This document shows positions 36,189 to 44,124 of a DNA stretch of 44,124 nucleotides, piece after piece (the stretch's first letter is position 1; each line of letters starts with the position of its first letter). Below the pieces are notes generated by a model. It did not search any database and was not told the origin of the DNA. It was given only the letters and a program-made list of their open reading frames with translations. Origin of the DNA: Paracoccaceae bacterium (GTDB lineage: Bacteria; Pseudomonadota; Alphaproteobacteria; Rhodobacterales; Rhodobacteraceae); assembly GCA_026707935.1 (NCBI GenBank), contig JAPOVX010000354.1:1-44124 (forward strand), read 5' to 3'. The translations under genes and the position numbers were made by a program.

Positions 36189-36289
36189 ACGGCTGCCTTG
36201 GAGAAAACCAGCGCACAGTAATTCTCACCGTTTAGGAACCACCAAAATCCTCGGTACCGAAATAGCGGGCTACTCAAGGTACTCCCCGC

Positions 36290-36692
36290 CTACGGCGTGG
36301 CGGGTGTCTCGATACCCGTGGCCTGCGCGGCCGAAGCGAGTGCCTCATCGAGAGCGGTAAGCGACAGCCGCATGCGATGTGCAAGTTCAAGGTAGAAGAC
36401 ATCATAGACCGAAAAGTTGTGCCGATCGGCGAGTCAAGAGGTTTGCCTCACACGTGGCACCGTAGACGCCGACTCGATCTCAATGGTGAGGGCATCATCG
36501 ATGCTGGCAAAGAATTCCGGCCACTCCTCGGTGTGTCGCAACGAGGAGTGCACTGCATACTTCAACCGGACAAAGGGATGGGACAAACGCGCGGCTATCG
36601 ATAAGCGAATCACGTAATCTGGTGATTGCCTCAGAGGTTTCGTCCGGAAATATCCAGGCCATGGTCACCGAGCAACCGAGAACGAACGCCAT
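36290..36692 (-). pseudogene. vapC: Decayed VapC-type PIN-domain toxin
   Basis: The minus strand starts with MAFVLGCSVTMAWIFPDE, the N-terminus of a VapC toxin, with Gly where the first catalytic Asp of L-D-C-S should be. After about 55 residues the frame shifts: EEWPEFFASIDDALTIEIE continues in another frame, then a TGA interrupts it before the family ending NFSVYDVFYLELAHRM. One frameshift, one stop and a lost active-site residue make it certainly inactive as a ribonuclease. The start abuts the antitoxin stop. Confidence 0.82.
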
Positions 36693-36934
36693 CAGTACTT
36701 GCGGGATTCCTCGATGAGTTGCCGGATTGTGATCCCGTCAAGACTATGCGTTCGCTGGAATCTCTTCAGGGCCTCAATCGCGGTTCGCACCTTGCCGGAA
36801 TCGTGCGATCGGAATGGAACCAACTCGGCCACGGGCCGACTATGCCGGGTGATGACAAAGCGCTCGCCTGCTTCCACGCGCTTAAGCAGTTGCGCGAGGC
36901 GTGTTTTTGCCTCGAATGCACCGATTACGGACAC
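36692..36934 (-). CDS. Phd/YefM-family antitoxin (VapB role)
   Basis: 80 residues. MSVIGAFEAKTRLAQLLKRVE, GERFVITRHSRPVAEL and a C-terminal toxin-binding helix (DGITIRQLIEESRKY) are typical of Phd/YefM antitoxins that pair with PIN-domain toxins. The N-terminal half binds DNA and represses the operon. The stop codon overlaps the first codon of the decayed toxin at 36692. The gene itself is intact, leaving an orphan antitoxin that may still neutralise related VapC toxins or repress its promoter. Confidence 0.87.
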   Translation of the reverse strand: MSVIGAFEAKTRLAQLLKRVEAGERFVITRHSRPVAELVPFRSHDSGKVRTAIEALKRFQRTHSLDGITIRQLIEESRKY

Positions 36935-37555
36935 GATGCTCGCCCCCCTCGACTATGAAATCCAACCAGACGCAGTCTCAGAGAAAATTGTTCGCAGTGT
37001 CAAAGGAGGCGGAGTAATCGAAAAACTGGGACGCGCGGCCAATGGGGCAGGTTGGCGCGGCTGAGTGGGCAACCGACTCGACTATCGTCCTAACCTCGGC
37101 AGACGAAGGCTACGAGCTGATTTTGCCCCCATTGCGTGAATTTTGAAGATTAGTTTCCTTGCCGAGTGTCACACCGGTCCTTTTAGCCGAGGCAACCGCC
37201 GTCTTCGGGTAGCCTGGCGAACTGGGTGCCGCATGCGGGGACGAAAGCGGAATCACGGCGCAATGCGTCGCGTTTGCTTTCGACCTTTTTGAAATCACAG
37301 GCGATGTCAAGTTCTCCAATGCCAAGAACAACAGGGTCATTCCTGGCAAGGGCCTTGGCGCCCTTTGTCCCCACGAACCTGATCGACTCTTACGAATTCG
37401 GGGGTAACGGATTCCTGTTGCTCAAGAGAACTGATGCAGGATTGGATTCCCGAGTAAGGATTTGATGGAGCACTGTACAGCCAACCGTATCATTGATGAT
37501 CACACACGAAATCTTGCGTATTTGACGGTTGCTGAAACCGGGCGGTTTATCGCCA
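36935..37555. other. Gene-poor gap
   Basis: No gene is supported. A minus-strand frame at 37110-37349 is Ser/Pro/Lys-rich without known similarity. Composition becomes richer in A+T towards 37500. Confidence 0.4.
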
Positions 37556-38134
37556 TCAGTGATTTTCGATTACCGTAAGAAACCGATATTTAATCTCCGT
37601 ACCCATTTGATATGCCTTCCCAACTTCAAATAGACCCGTGGTCACCTCTTCAAGAAGATGGTCCTTGCGAATTTCGACGTTGACCACATCGTCGCCTCTC
37701 GGGAATCTCAGGCGGTCGTTGCCACAACGTCCGGGTCCATACCACCAGGGATCAAATCCCGAGAACCAGTCGCCATTTCTGTCGGTCAGGAGTATTGAGT
37801 GGGCACCATCGCCGATATCACAAACCGCAACTTGTCCATTGCATTGCAGGAATTGTTCGTCATTGAAGGCAATTTCGACGTCTCCCGTTCTTATCCAGTA
37901 AATGTGCAGTCCAGTCAGTTCAGCCACTTCGAAAATTACATTATCGAAATTATTCAGGTCTTGGTCCTCTGTGTAAAACACACCCCAACCATGCTCTTCG
38001 TGATTATTAAGTAGAGTGTTCAATTTGTGATATACAGAAGTACGGACTCTATCTTTTTGTTTCACCAAGCAAATCCCGTTGATCATGCATGTTATCCAAC
38101 AAGTCTTTTTTGCAGACTGAAACGAAAAGGGCAT
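37556..38134 (-). CDS. Putative papain/C39-like cysteine peptidase-fold protein
   Basis: 192 residues from ATG 38134, supported by GGAG nine bases upstream; a longer in-frame start at 38185 lacks this. The layout resembles papain-like folds: Cys near the N-terminus (SAKKTCWITCMINGICLV), His in the middle (GDGAHSILLTDRNGDWF) and FDPWWYGPG after it, which could supply the acidic residue. No signal peptide is seen, so it is probably cytoplasmic. Base composition is much richer in A+T than the neighbours, so it was likely acquired separately. It ends 80 bases from the CRISPR array and points away from it. The peptidase assignment is by motif spacing only. Confidence 0.5.
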   Translation of the reverse strand: MPFSFQSAKKTCWITCMINGICLVKQKDRVRTSVYHKLNTLLNNHEEHGWGVFYTEDQDLNNFDNVIFEVAELTGLHIYWIRTGDVEIAFNDEQFLQCNGQVAVCDIGDGAHSILLTDRNGDWFSGFDPWWYGPGRCGNDRLRFPRGDDVVNVEIRKDHLLEEVTTGLFEVGKAYQMGTEIKYRFLTVIENH

Positions 38135-38213
38135 ATGAGTATTCTCCGACGCTTGAATTGTGATCTGCCATATACGCCATCGCATACGCCATCGCCAGTC
38201 AGGCCGTCATTTA

Positions 38214-40687
38214 GTTGCGGTTGGACCGCGAATTCTGAACAGCTACAATGATCGAGACCTTTGGCCATCCGGTAATCTCGTTGCGGTTGGACCGCGAATT
38301 CTGAACAGCTACAATGCGAGCCTGCGCAGCCGGTTCGTCCACGAGTTGCGGTTGGACCGCGAATTCTGAACAGCTACAATTTGCCGCGCATGGCGATCGC
38401 GCACGAGACGGTTGCGGTTGGACCGCGAATTCTGAACAGCTACAATATCGCAGTTGCCAAGGATGGCCAGGAGATTGTTGCGGTTGGACCGCGAATTCTG
38501 AACAGCTACAATCGACGTGCAGGTCATGTACACGCTGGGGCAGTTGCGGTTGGACCGCGAATTCTGAACAGCTACAATCGTGGTGTTCGGGCGACAGCGA
38601 TGAAACAGTTGCGGTTGGACCGCGAATTCTGAACAGCTACAATGAACTGGCTGTCGCCATGCTGGTAGGCATAGTTGCGGTTGGACCGCGAATTCTGAAC
38701 AGCTACAATCACATCGTGAGAGGTAGGTTTCCCGGACATGTTGCGGTTGGACCGCGAATTCTGAACAGCTACAATAGCAGCAGGAAGCGGCGCGCGAGGC
38801 CGACGGTTGCGGTTGGACCGCGAATTCTGAACAGCTACAATCAGCAGCCGTCGCCAAACCATCGAATGACAGTTGCGGTTGGACCGCGAATTCTGAACAG
38901 CTACAATCGACGCCACGACGGCTTACACACCCACTGAGTTGCGGTTGGACCGCGAATTCTGAACAGCTACAATCGTTCCTACCTGTGACCAAGTCCGACC
39001 GGCGTTGCGGTTGGACCGCGAATTCTGAACAGCTACAATCTGGAGTAGATCGATACGCCAAGGGTCATAGTTGCGGTTGGACCGCGAATTCTGAACAGCT
39101 ACAATTGCCAGGAATGCGGCTGTGTCGTGACGGAAGTTGCGGTTGGACCGCGAATTCTGAACAGCTACAATATTTGCGGCCATATCATGAGTGCGTACGC
39201 AGTTGCGGTTGGACCGCGAATTCTGAACAGCTACAATCGGTCAATGCCGAGCCATGCACCGACTTCTGTTGCGGTTGGACCGCGAATTCTGAACAGCTAC
39301 AATCTGAGCTTTGACAAGTGCCTCGCCGCCGGCGTTGCGGTTGGACCGCGAATTCTGAACAGCTACAATGCGCTCCGGTTGCGGTGCCGAGGGACGTCGG
39401 TTGCGGTTGGACCGCGAATTCTGAACAGCTACAATACCCGGGAACGGATAAGCCGAACCACGCCCGTTGCGGTTGGACCGCGAATTCTGAACAGCTACAA
39501 TAACGCGCGGGGATGCCCAAAGGCGCGAAGTGTTGCGGTTGGACCGCGAATTCTGAACAGCTACAATTACGACCACGCTGTCCACGACCATGAACAAGTT
39601 GCGGTTGGACCGCGAATTCTGAACAGCTACAATACCCGGGAACGGGTACGCAGAACCACGACCGTTGCGGTTGGACCGCGAATTCTGAACAGCTACAATT
39701 GCAGGACGATGTTCCACGCCTGCCCGGTGTTGCGGTTGGACCGCGAATTCTGAACAGCTACAATCTTGGCCGTTTCATGCTGGTTGTGGATGAAGTTGCG
39801 GTTGGACCGCGAATTCTGAACAGCTACAATTGCCGTCGTGTTCGATCGCCACGGCAAACAGTTGCGGTTGGACCGCGAATTCTGAACAGCTACAATACTT
39901 CGCAAGGCGCTCGGCCTCGCGTCCGAGTTGCGGTTGGACCGCGAATTCTGAACAGCTACAATCGCGGGCCTGACCAGCTGATCGGCCAGGACGTTGCGGT
40001 TGGACCGCGAATTCTGAACAGCTACAATGGCATGGAAGGGCGAATACCCGAAAGACAAGTTGCGGTTGGACCGCGAATTCTGAACAGCTACAATGCAGGC
40101 CCGTTGGAGGATTGGTCCAGAGCGTTGCGGTTGGACCGCGAATTCTGAACAGCTACAATGGCATGGAAGGGCGAATACCCGAAAGACAAGTTGCGGTTGG
40201 ACCGCGAATTCTGAACAGCTACAATGCAGGCCCGTTGGAGGATTGGTCCAGAGCGTTGCGGTTGGACCGCGAATTCTGAACAGCTACAATGGCATGGAAG
40301 GGCGAATACCCGAAAGACAAGTTGCGGTTGGACCGCGAATTCTGAACAGCTACAATTTTGGCAACATGGTCCATGCGTGCCTCACGGTTGCGGTTGGACC
40401 GCGAATTCTGAACAGCTACAATGGTGGCGAACAAGAACACGGCCCTTTCCACGTTGCGGTTGGACCGCGAATTCTGAACAGCTACAATGCCGTCCGCGCG
40501 CGGACCGACCAGAATCCGAGTTGCGGTTGGACCGCGAATTCTGAACAGCTACAATCGGCGAACATCTTGTTCGGGCGGACCTGCAGTTGCGGTTGGACCG
40601 CGAATTCTGAACAGCTACAATTGAATGCTGGGCGGCCTGCGCCAACCAGGCGTTGCGGTTGGACCGCGAATTCTGAACAGCTACAAT
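38214..40687 (+). CRISPR. Type II-C CRISPR array, 38 repeats and 37 spacers
   Basis: Counted by hand, 38 copies of a 36-base repeat (starts GTTGCGGTTGGACC, ends AACAGCTACAAT) with spacers mostly of 30 bases, several of 29 and one of 31. All repeats look identical, including both ends. The repeat length, the GTTG start and the ACAAT end are typical of type II-C. By analogy with Neisseria, crRNA should be read on the plus strand (spacer followed by the GTTGCGG part), and the TACAAT at each repeat end could serve as a -10 box so that each unit has its own promoter. Spacers 28, 30 and 32 are identical, and so are 29 and 31. Transcription would converge on the minus-strand cas genes. Confidence 0.98.
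40029..40320 (+). repeat. Internal duplication of two spacer-repeat units
   Basis: Spacer A (40029-40058) recurs at 40160-40189 and 40291-40320; spacer B (40095-40123) recurs at 40226-40254. The 131-base block A-repeat-B-repeat is therefore present twice, plus a third A. Confidence 0.95.
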
Positions 40688-40692
40688 GGTCA

Positions 40693-40728
40693 CCTCCCAA
40701 GAACCTGATTTTTCGGGTTTTTGGGAGG
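40693..40728. terminator. Hairpin between array and cas2
   Basis: CCTCCCAA (40693-40700) pairs with TTGGGAGG (40721-40728), extended by AACC/GGTT inside. It starts five bases after the last repeat and lies between the converging array and cas2 transcripts. A T-run is lacking on both strands, so its role as a two-way terminator is only likely. Confidence 0.5.
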
Positions 40729-40758
40729 AAAGCCAAAGGCTAAAACGACAACGCATCA

Positions 40759-41103
40759 TCAAAACAATACCAGTTGGTGTGGATTTTTCCGCGCTTTTCT
40801 GCGGTACTGATTCGAAAAGTGGATAATGTTTTGGTATTGTCGATCAGTAAAATTGAGAATCTGGACATCTCCCAAGCTGGGGAGTGCACGCTCAATTCTG
40901 CCAACCCGGGTCTCGAAAGCTTCCTTGCCATTTACAAATCTTGCGTATACTGAAAACTGACTACGCTCAAATCCTTCGTCCAGAAGAAATTTTCGGAAAT
41001 CACCTGCGGCTTTTCGCTGGCTCCGTGTATCTGTCGGCAAATCGAACATCACAAGAATCCACATGAGCCGATATCCCGAAAGAAAAACGGCAGGCATAGT
41101 CAT
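40759..41103 (-). CDS. cas2: CRISPR-associated endoribonuclease-fold Cas2
   Basis: 114 residues; ATG 41103 overlaps the cas1 stop by four bases, while an internal ATG at 41064 would begin at MWILVMFDLP. The ferredoxin-like core is clear: YRLMWILVMFDLPTDT with the conserved Asp, then FRKFLLDEGFERSQFSVYAR and DVQILNFTDRQY. Cas2 bridges two Cas1 dimers during spacer integration. The size is normal for type II-C. It is the last gene of the cas operon. Confidence 0.95.
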   Translation of the reverse strand: MTMPAVFLSGYRLMWILVMFDLPTDTRSQRKAAGDFRKFLLDEGFERSQFSVYARFVNGKEAFETRVGRIERALPSLGDVQILNFTDRQYQNIIHFSNQYRRKARKNPHQLVLF

Positions 41104-42011
41104 AACCCCAACCCCATGAGAGTCAGGGGATCGGGCGGATCGGGTAGTGCGAGTGCAAGTTTTCCGGTCTCAAAGCTCTGTCCGACAGCGGTCGCCAATT
41201 TAATGAGCGCAACCGAAACCGGCGTAACACTGGAACCCAGGGGCAGATCAACCGCGATGAGTTTTGCCAATGCCTGCTTGGCCGTTATGTCAACAGCGTC
41301 GCCCGACCGGCGAGCAATGTTCCGTACTGTACAGTCCACGAGCGGGCGAAACGGCTCCATCAGATCGTCGGCAAGAGCGAAAGCATTACTTCGGTTAGAA
41401 TGATGCAACCCTATCGTCGGGTGCAACCCCGCAGAAACAACAGCTCGTGCGGTTGCGGAACGCAGTACCGTGTATCCATAATTCAAGAGTGCATTAAGGC
41501 CTGAACCGCCAGTGTCACGGCGGAATTGTTTTCCCATAAGGAGCGGCCAGTAATAACGTGCAGCCTGAGCCTCGACGTTTGTTCTGTCGCCCGAAGTGAC
41601 GTTCCGTGCGAGCTGGTCCAATCGTACGCGCGGCTGGCCTGCTGCACTTAGAACCTGCGCCTGCATCCGCACCTTCGCTATCACGATCTTTTTCCAAGCC
41701 TGTTTCTTTAGAGGCGCCTTTGCATGCCATTGAGCTCGCATACGGGCACCCTGAGCGTAATGGCCTTCGATCGGGAGAAGCACGCTCCGAGGCACATGAT
41801 TTGTACCGCAAAGGACGACCGGGGCACCTCGTTCCGCGAGTTCGGCAAGAACCGATGTTGACCATGTCGTACCGTGCGCATGAACAATCACCGCGGCAAT
41901 CTGATCCAGGGGCGTACGGCCGATCTCAAGGCCGTTCTCGGAAACCTTTAGAAAGCCACGGTCGCGGGAAAGATGCCGACCATCGGTGGTTATGTCGATG
42001 ATCTGATCCAT
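41100..42011 (-). CDS. cas1: CRISPR integrase Cas1
   Basis: 303 residues, the usual II-C length. N-terminal beta domain (SRDRGFLKVSENGLEIGRTP), then the helical catalytic domain with the metal ligands in NVEAQAARYYW (Glu), GLHPTIGLHHSN (His) and LADDLMEPFRPLVD (acidic residue). It integrates new spacers as a Cas1-Cas2 complex. It starts 12 bases after the cas9 stop and overlaps cas2 by four bases, so cas9-cas1-cas2 form one operon. Confidence 0.97.
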   Translation of the reverse strand: MDQIIDITTDGRHLSRDRGFLKVSENGLEIGRTPLDQIAAVIVHAHGTTWSTSVLAELAERGAPVVLCGTNHVPRSVLLPIEGHYAQGARMRAQWHAKAPLKKQAWKKIVIAKVRMQAQVLSAAGQPRVRLDQLARNVTSGDRTNVEAQAARYYWPLLMGKQFRRDTGGSGLNALLNYGYTVLRSATARAVVSAGLHPTIGLHHSNRSNAFALADDLMEPFRPLVDCTVRNIARRSGDAVDITAKQALAKLIAVDLPLGSSVTPVSVALIKLATAVGQSFETGKLALALPDPPDPLTLMGLGL

Positions 42012-42023
42012 TCCGTTCTCTGA

Positions 42024-44124
42024 TCAAATGCGGGGAGGGCCAGGGTCCCTCAGGCGCCCCATTTCATCCACATACACCCGGCGAGCTTGGGATCTTTTCA
42101 GCGTGCCTACGCTTACCCGGATGAACGAGAATGGGTCGGTCTTGTCACGGTTTCTTGCATCAGCATCGGCCTCGTTGTGTGGCACAAGATCCAGCCGTTG
42201 GATGCCGAGTTGCCCAATCGTGGCAACGACGTCTCCGTGTTTCGGATGTGACAGGTACAACGTATCCTTCTTGTACAGGCGCATAATCCTCCGAGCCGCG
42301 GGATGTGGTTTTCGCGGAACCTGTTCCAGGTGGGCCTCGAATGTGGTGAGTACCTGCGGAACCCACTCCCCTGTCGGCAGTTCCCAAACCTCGTAACAAT
42401 GATTGCTGTCGGGTTTGTATCCCTTGTAGGCGCGGCCTGCTCCGTCCTCTACTTCAATGACGTTGACGGGTTCGACTATTCGAACCCTCCGCACACCTCG
42501 ATAACGCGAGGATGTTCTGGCAAATTCAACAAGGGCTTCTTTGAAGTCCTTCCCTGTCTTTCCCTGAGTAGCGGTTTTTAGGCACTGCCTGAGTTGGGGA
42601 TCACGTATTTTTCCCAGACTCGCTGGATTGAGGGCGTCCAAAGGCTTGCGGGAAACGACCAGCGGAACACCGTTTTGACTCTCGCCTGTCAGACCGTAAG
42701 CCGTATCATTATGCAGTTTCCCGGACGTGCTGTCTCGACCGACTACGCGAGCCGAAAGGTCAATCCTTCCGTGGTCGGCGCGGTGGCTCACGATGATCCT
42801 CTCAAGTTGCGCGCCGATTTCCTCCCGGAATCCCTTCCACGGAGGATCGGTCGTTCGAACTACATTTTCCGCGCCTTGCTCCTCGTGCCGGCCGGCGGCC
42901 TTGCTGACCCGATTGAGCAGACTGCGATCAGTGGCTGCGATTACGGCTGCATCGACAGCATGGTGCCGATGGTCAGTCCGGTCTTTTGCCTTGTTTGTAT
43001 TCTTATTGTGATCAGTCAGTAGCCAGTTGAGACCCCAGTGCCTCCGGAACATTTCAGTCAAGCGGCCCGGGATCACCCAAACATGCTGTTCACTATCCGC
43101 GTAAAGAGTGTCCAGATAGGTCCTCGCGAGGCGGCTCAAGTACTGTGTATCCACCAAGGCACGATCGAGAAAATCCCGTTTTTCCTCGAAGCGTGTCATT
43201 GCATCGGGCGCGAATCTCCATTGCTTGTTGCCGGGAAGGTTTTTGATATTGGCAGAGATTTCGCCCCATTTTTCAGTTCTGCCCCATGCTTCCCAAGGCG
43301 TCTGGTTCCGTTTGGCGCGGTTTGCTTCCTTTAGACACAGCGTCCGGTTGGCTGGACTGTCATCCAGAGTCCTTGAGTAAGGGAGGATATGATCCACATC
43401 ACACGATCCATCGAAGAGCATTGTCGGACTGATACGGCGGCCCGAATACGGACATTTGCGCATCATAGGGTCCTGTCCGAGTTCTTCCCAGAGCCGCAGG
43501 ATCATCCGGTTCCCACCCGTGTTGGCGATACGGAGTTCCTCTAGTTTTTCTCCGCGCCGAATTGCTGCCTCAGTGGTTTCCTTTAGTCGGCGCTGGGTCT
43601 TTAGCTTTTGCTCCGCAGATTGTTTCAACTCCCGAGCCAACTCGACAACGATTTGATCCGGTTTCCCATGGACACGAATGATCCGATTGACCAGCCTGCG
43701 CAATTGGTTGAGGCCGATATGGACAGTCGGATTGGCAATACGACCGTACCGTGTGATGTCATCGTCCTTGGGATCCTTAGTCCCCGGGATTACATGGCGA
43801 TCCAGTACGGCACCGTAGTAGGGTAGTTCATCCAAAACCTCGCCTGTACGCAAATCCGAATGATGCCAACCGCACGCTTTCACCGCCTCACTATAAGTCA
43901 GGACATCGGATTCGAGCATTTCAAGGACACGCCGAGTCGCGGTTTCCCCGAGGCGGGAATAACCCTCGGGTAAGGGAGCGCTGGCAATCGTTTCCGCATG
44001 TTTCCGATCAAGTTCGTACTTGGTCATAAGCCAGCCAACCAGGATATCCTGGTCCTCTTCATTGCGCAGTTTGTCGACAACCTCCCACTGTTCCTCTGCG
44101 TCCATTCCCACCCATTGATGTCCG
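42024..44124 (-). CDS. cas9: Type II-C CRISPR effector Cas9, N-terminus outside the window
   Basis: About 700 C-terminal residues; the frame continues past base 44124 (G-H-Q-W before the GTG at 44111), so RuvC-I, the bridge helix and part of REC are missing. Counting from that GTG: RuvC-II Glu in QIVVELAREL (about residue 157), HNH nuclease with CDVDHILPYSRTL (His 241) and PANRTLC (Asn 255), and RuvC-III with HRHHAVDAAVIAATD (His 384, Asp 387). The rest forms the wedge and PAM-interacting region (about 430-695). The implied total of about 1,050-1,100 residues fits II-C. All visible nuclease residues are present. No cas4 or csn2 is seen downstream, which also supports II-C. Confidence 0.96.
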   Translation of the reverse strand, partial: GHQWVGMDAEEQWEVVDKLRNEEDQDILVGWLMTKYELDRKHAETIASAPLPEGYSRLGETATRRVLEMLESDVLTYSEAVKACGWHHSDLRTGEVLDELPYYGAVLDRHVIPGTKDPKDDDITRYGRIANPTVHIGLNQLRRLVNRIIRVHGKPDQIVVELARELKQSAEQKLKTQRRLKETTEAAIRRGEKLEELRIANTGGNRMILRLWEELGQDPMMRKCPYSGRRISPTMLFDGSCDVDHILPYSRTLDDSPANRTLCLKEANRAKRNQTPWEAWGRTEKWGEISANIKNLPGNKQWRFAPDAMTRFEEKRDFLDRALVDTQYLSRLARTYLDTLYADSEQHVWVIPGRLTEMFRRHWGLNWLLTDHNKNTNKAKDRTDHRHHAVDAAVIAATDRSLLNRVSKAAGRHEEQGAENVVRTTDPPWKGFREEIGAQLERIIVSHRADHGRIDLSARVVGRDSTSGKLHNDTAYGLTGESQNGVPLVVSRKPLDALNPASLGKIRDPQLRQCLKTATQGKTGKDFKEALVEFARTSSRYRGVRRVRIVEPVNVIEVEDGAGRAYKGYKPDSNHCYEVWELPTGEWVPQVLTTFEAHLEQVPRKPHPAARRIMRLYKKDTLYLSHPKHGDVVATIGQLGIQRLDLVPHNEADADARNRDKTDPFSFIRVSVGTLKRSQARRVYVDEMGRLRDPGPPRI

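Noticed and set aside
37810..37840. AACCGCAAC, matching the complement of the repeat start, as a possible tracrRNA anti-repeat
   Set aside because: Only nine bases match, it lies inside the coding region of the gene at 37556-38134, and the rest of the complement is absent.
38170..38200. Short tandem ACGCCATCGC next to the first repeat as a leader motif
   Set aside because: Only two copies, with no known leader function; too little to tell which end of the array is the leader.
38309..40762. Long open frames on both strands across the array, with a repeated peptide pattern
   Set aside because: The 66-base period is a multiple of three and the repeat lacks stops in several frames, so the frames are by-products of the CRISPR array.

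Overview
The window is a GC-rich bacterial segment, most likely from an alphaproteobacterium. That placement is inferred from the type II-C Cas9, the Trb-type secretion genes with a rhizobial-style TraB, and the caspase/DUF4384 protein set; no rRNA, tRNA or other marker is present to fix the taxon. The left and centre look like an accessory island, with damaged toxin-antitoxin pairs, duplicated gene fragments, a low-GC gene remnant and long non-coding gaps.

Layout. (1) 1-6152: the C-terminal part of an apparently active caspase-like protein, a secreted protein with five Cys/Asp-rich modules plus ankyrin repeats, a small secreted protein, a low-GC glycoside-hydrolase-like remnant, and long gaps. 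(2) 6121-8815: an AbiEi/AbiEii pair whose toxin has lost its reading frame, then a decayed minus-strand copy of a PilO-like gene. (3) 9019-20805, minus strand: a dense protease cluster. In order of transcription it encodes an SH3/WD40/caspase-like protein lacking the catalytic Cys, a serpin C-terminal fragment, a protein of unknown function with a winged-helix-like end, a small exported protein, an OmpA-like protein, two caspase-like proteins with intact His/Cys, a papain-family (C1) peptidase, a second OmpA-like protein and a trypsin-like peptidase. Nearly all carry export signals, so this looks like an envelope protease network. (4) 21577-36089: a divergent Trb/VirB type IV secretion locus. 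The minus arm is trbB-trbC-trbG-trbH-trbD-pilO-like. The plus arm is regulator-tcpQ-like-pilN secretin-trbE-trbJ-trbL-trbF-trbI-lysozyme-traB. The PilO/TcpQ/PilN components belong to type IVb pili and are interleaved with the Trb genes. No relaxase or VirD4/TraG coupling protein is visible. (5) 36141-38134: overlapping hairpins, a Phd/VapB antitoxin next to a decayed VapC, and a low-GC papain/C39-like gene. (6) 38214-44124: a type II-C CRISPR-Cas locus with 38 identical 36-nt repeats, then cas2, cas1 and most of cas9 on the minus strand. The cas9 N-terminus lies beyond the right edge.

The two most unusual units are the protease cluster (caspases, pseudo-caspase, C1 and S1 peptidases and a serpin fragment with OmpA anchors) and the secretion system that pairs a Trb apparatus with a type IVb pilus secretin. 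Several genes (abiEii, trbG, vapC, pilO copy) carry frameshifts. Two of these (abiEii, trbG) are explained by one missing base and could be either real decay or sequence errors.
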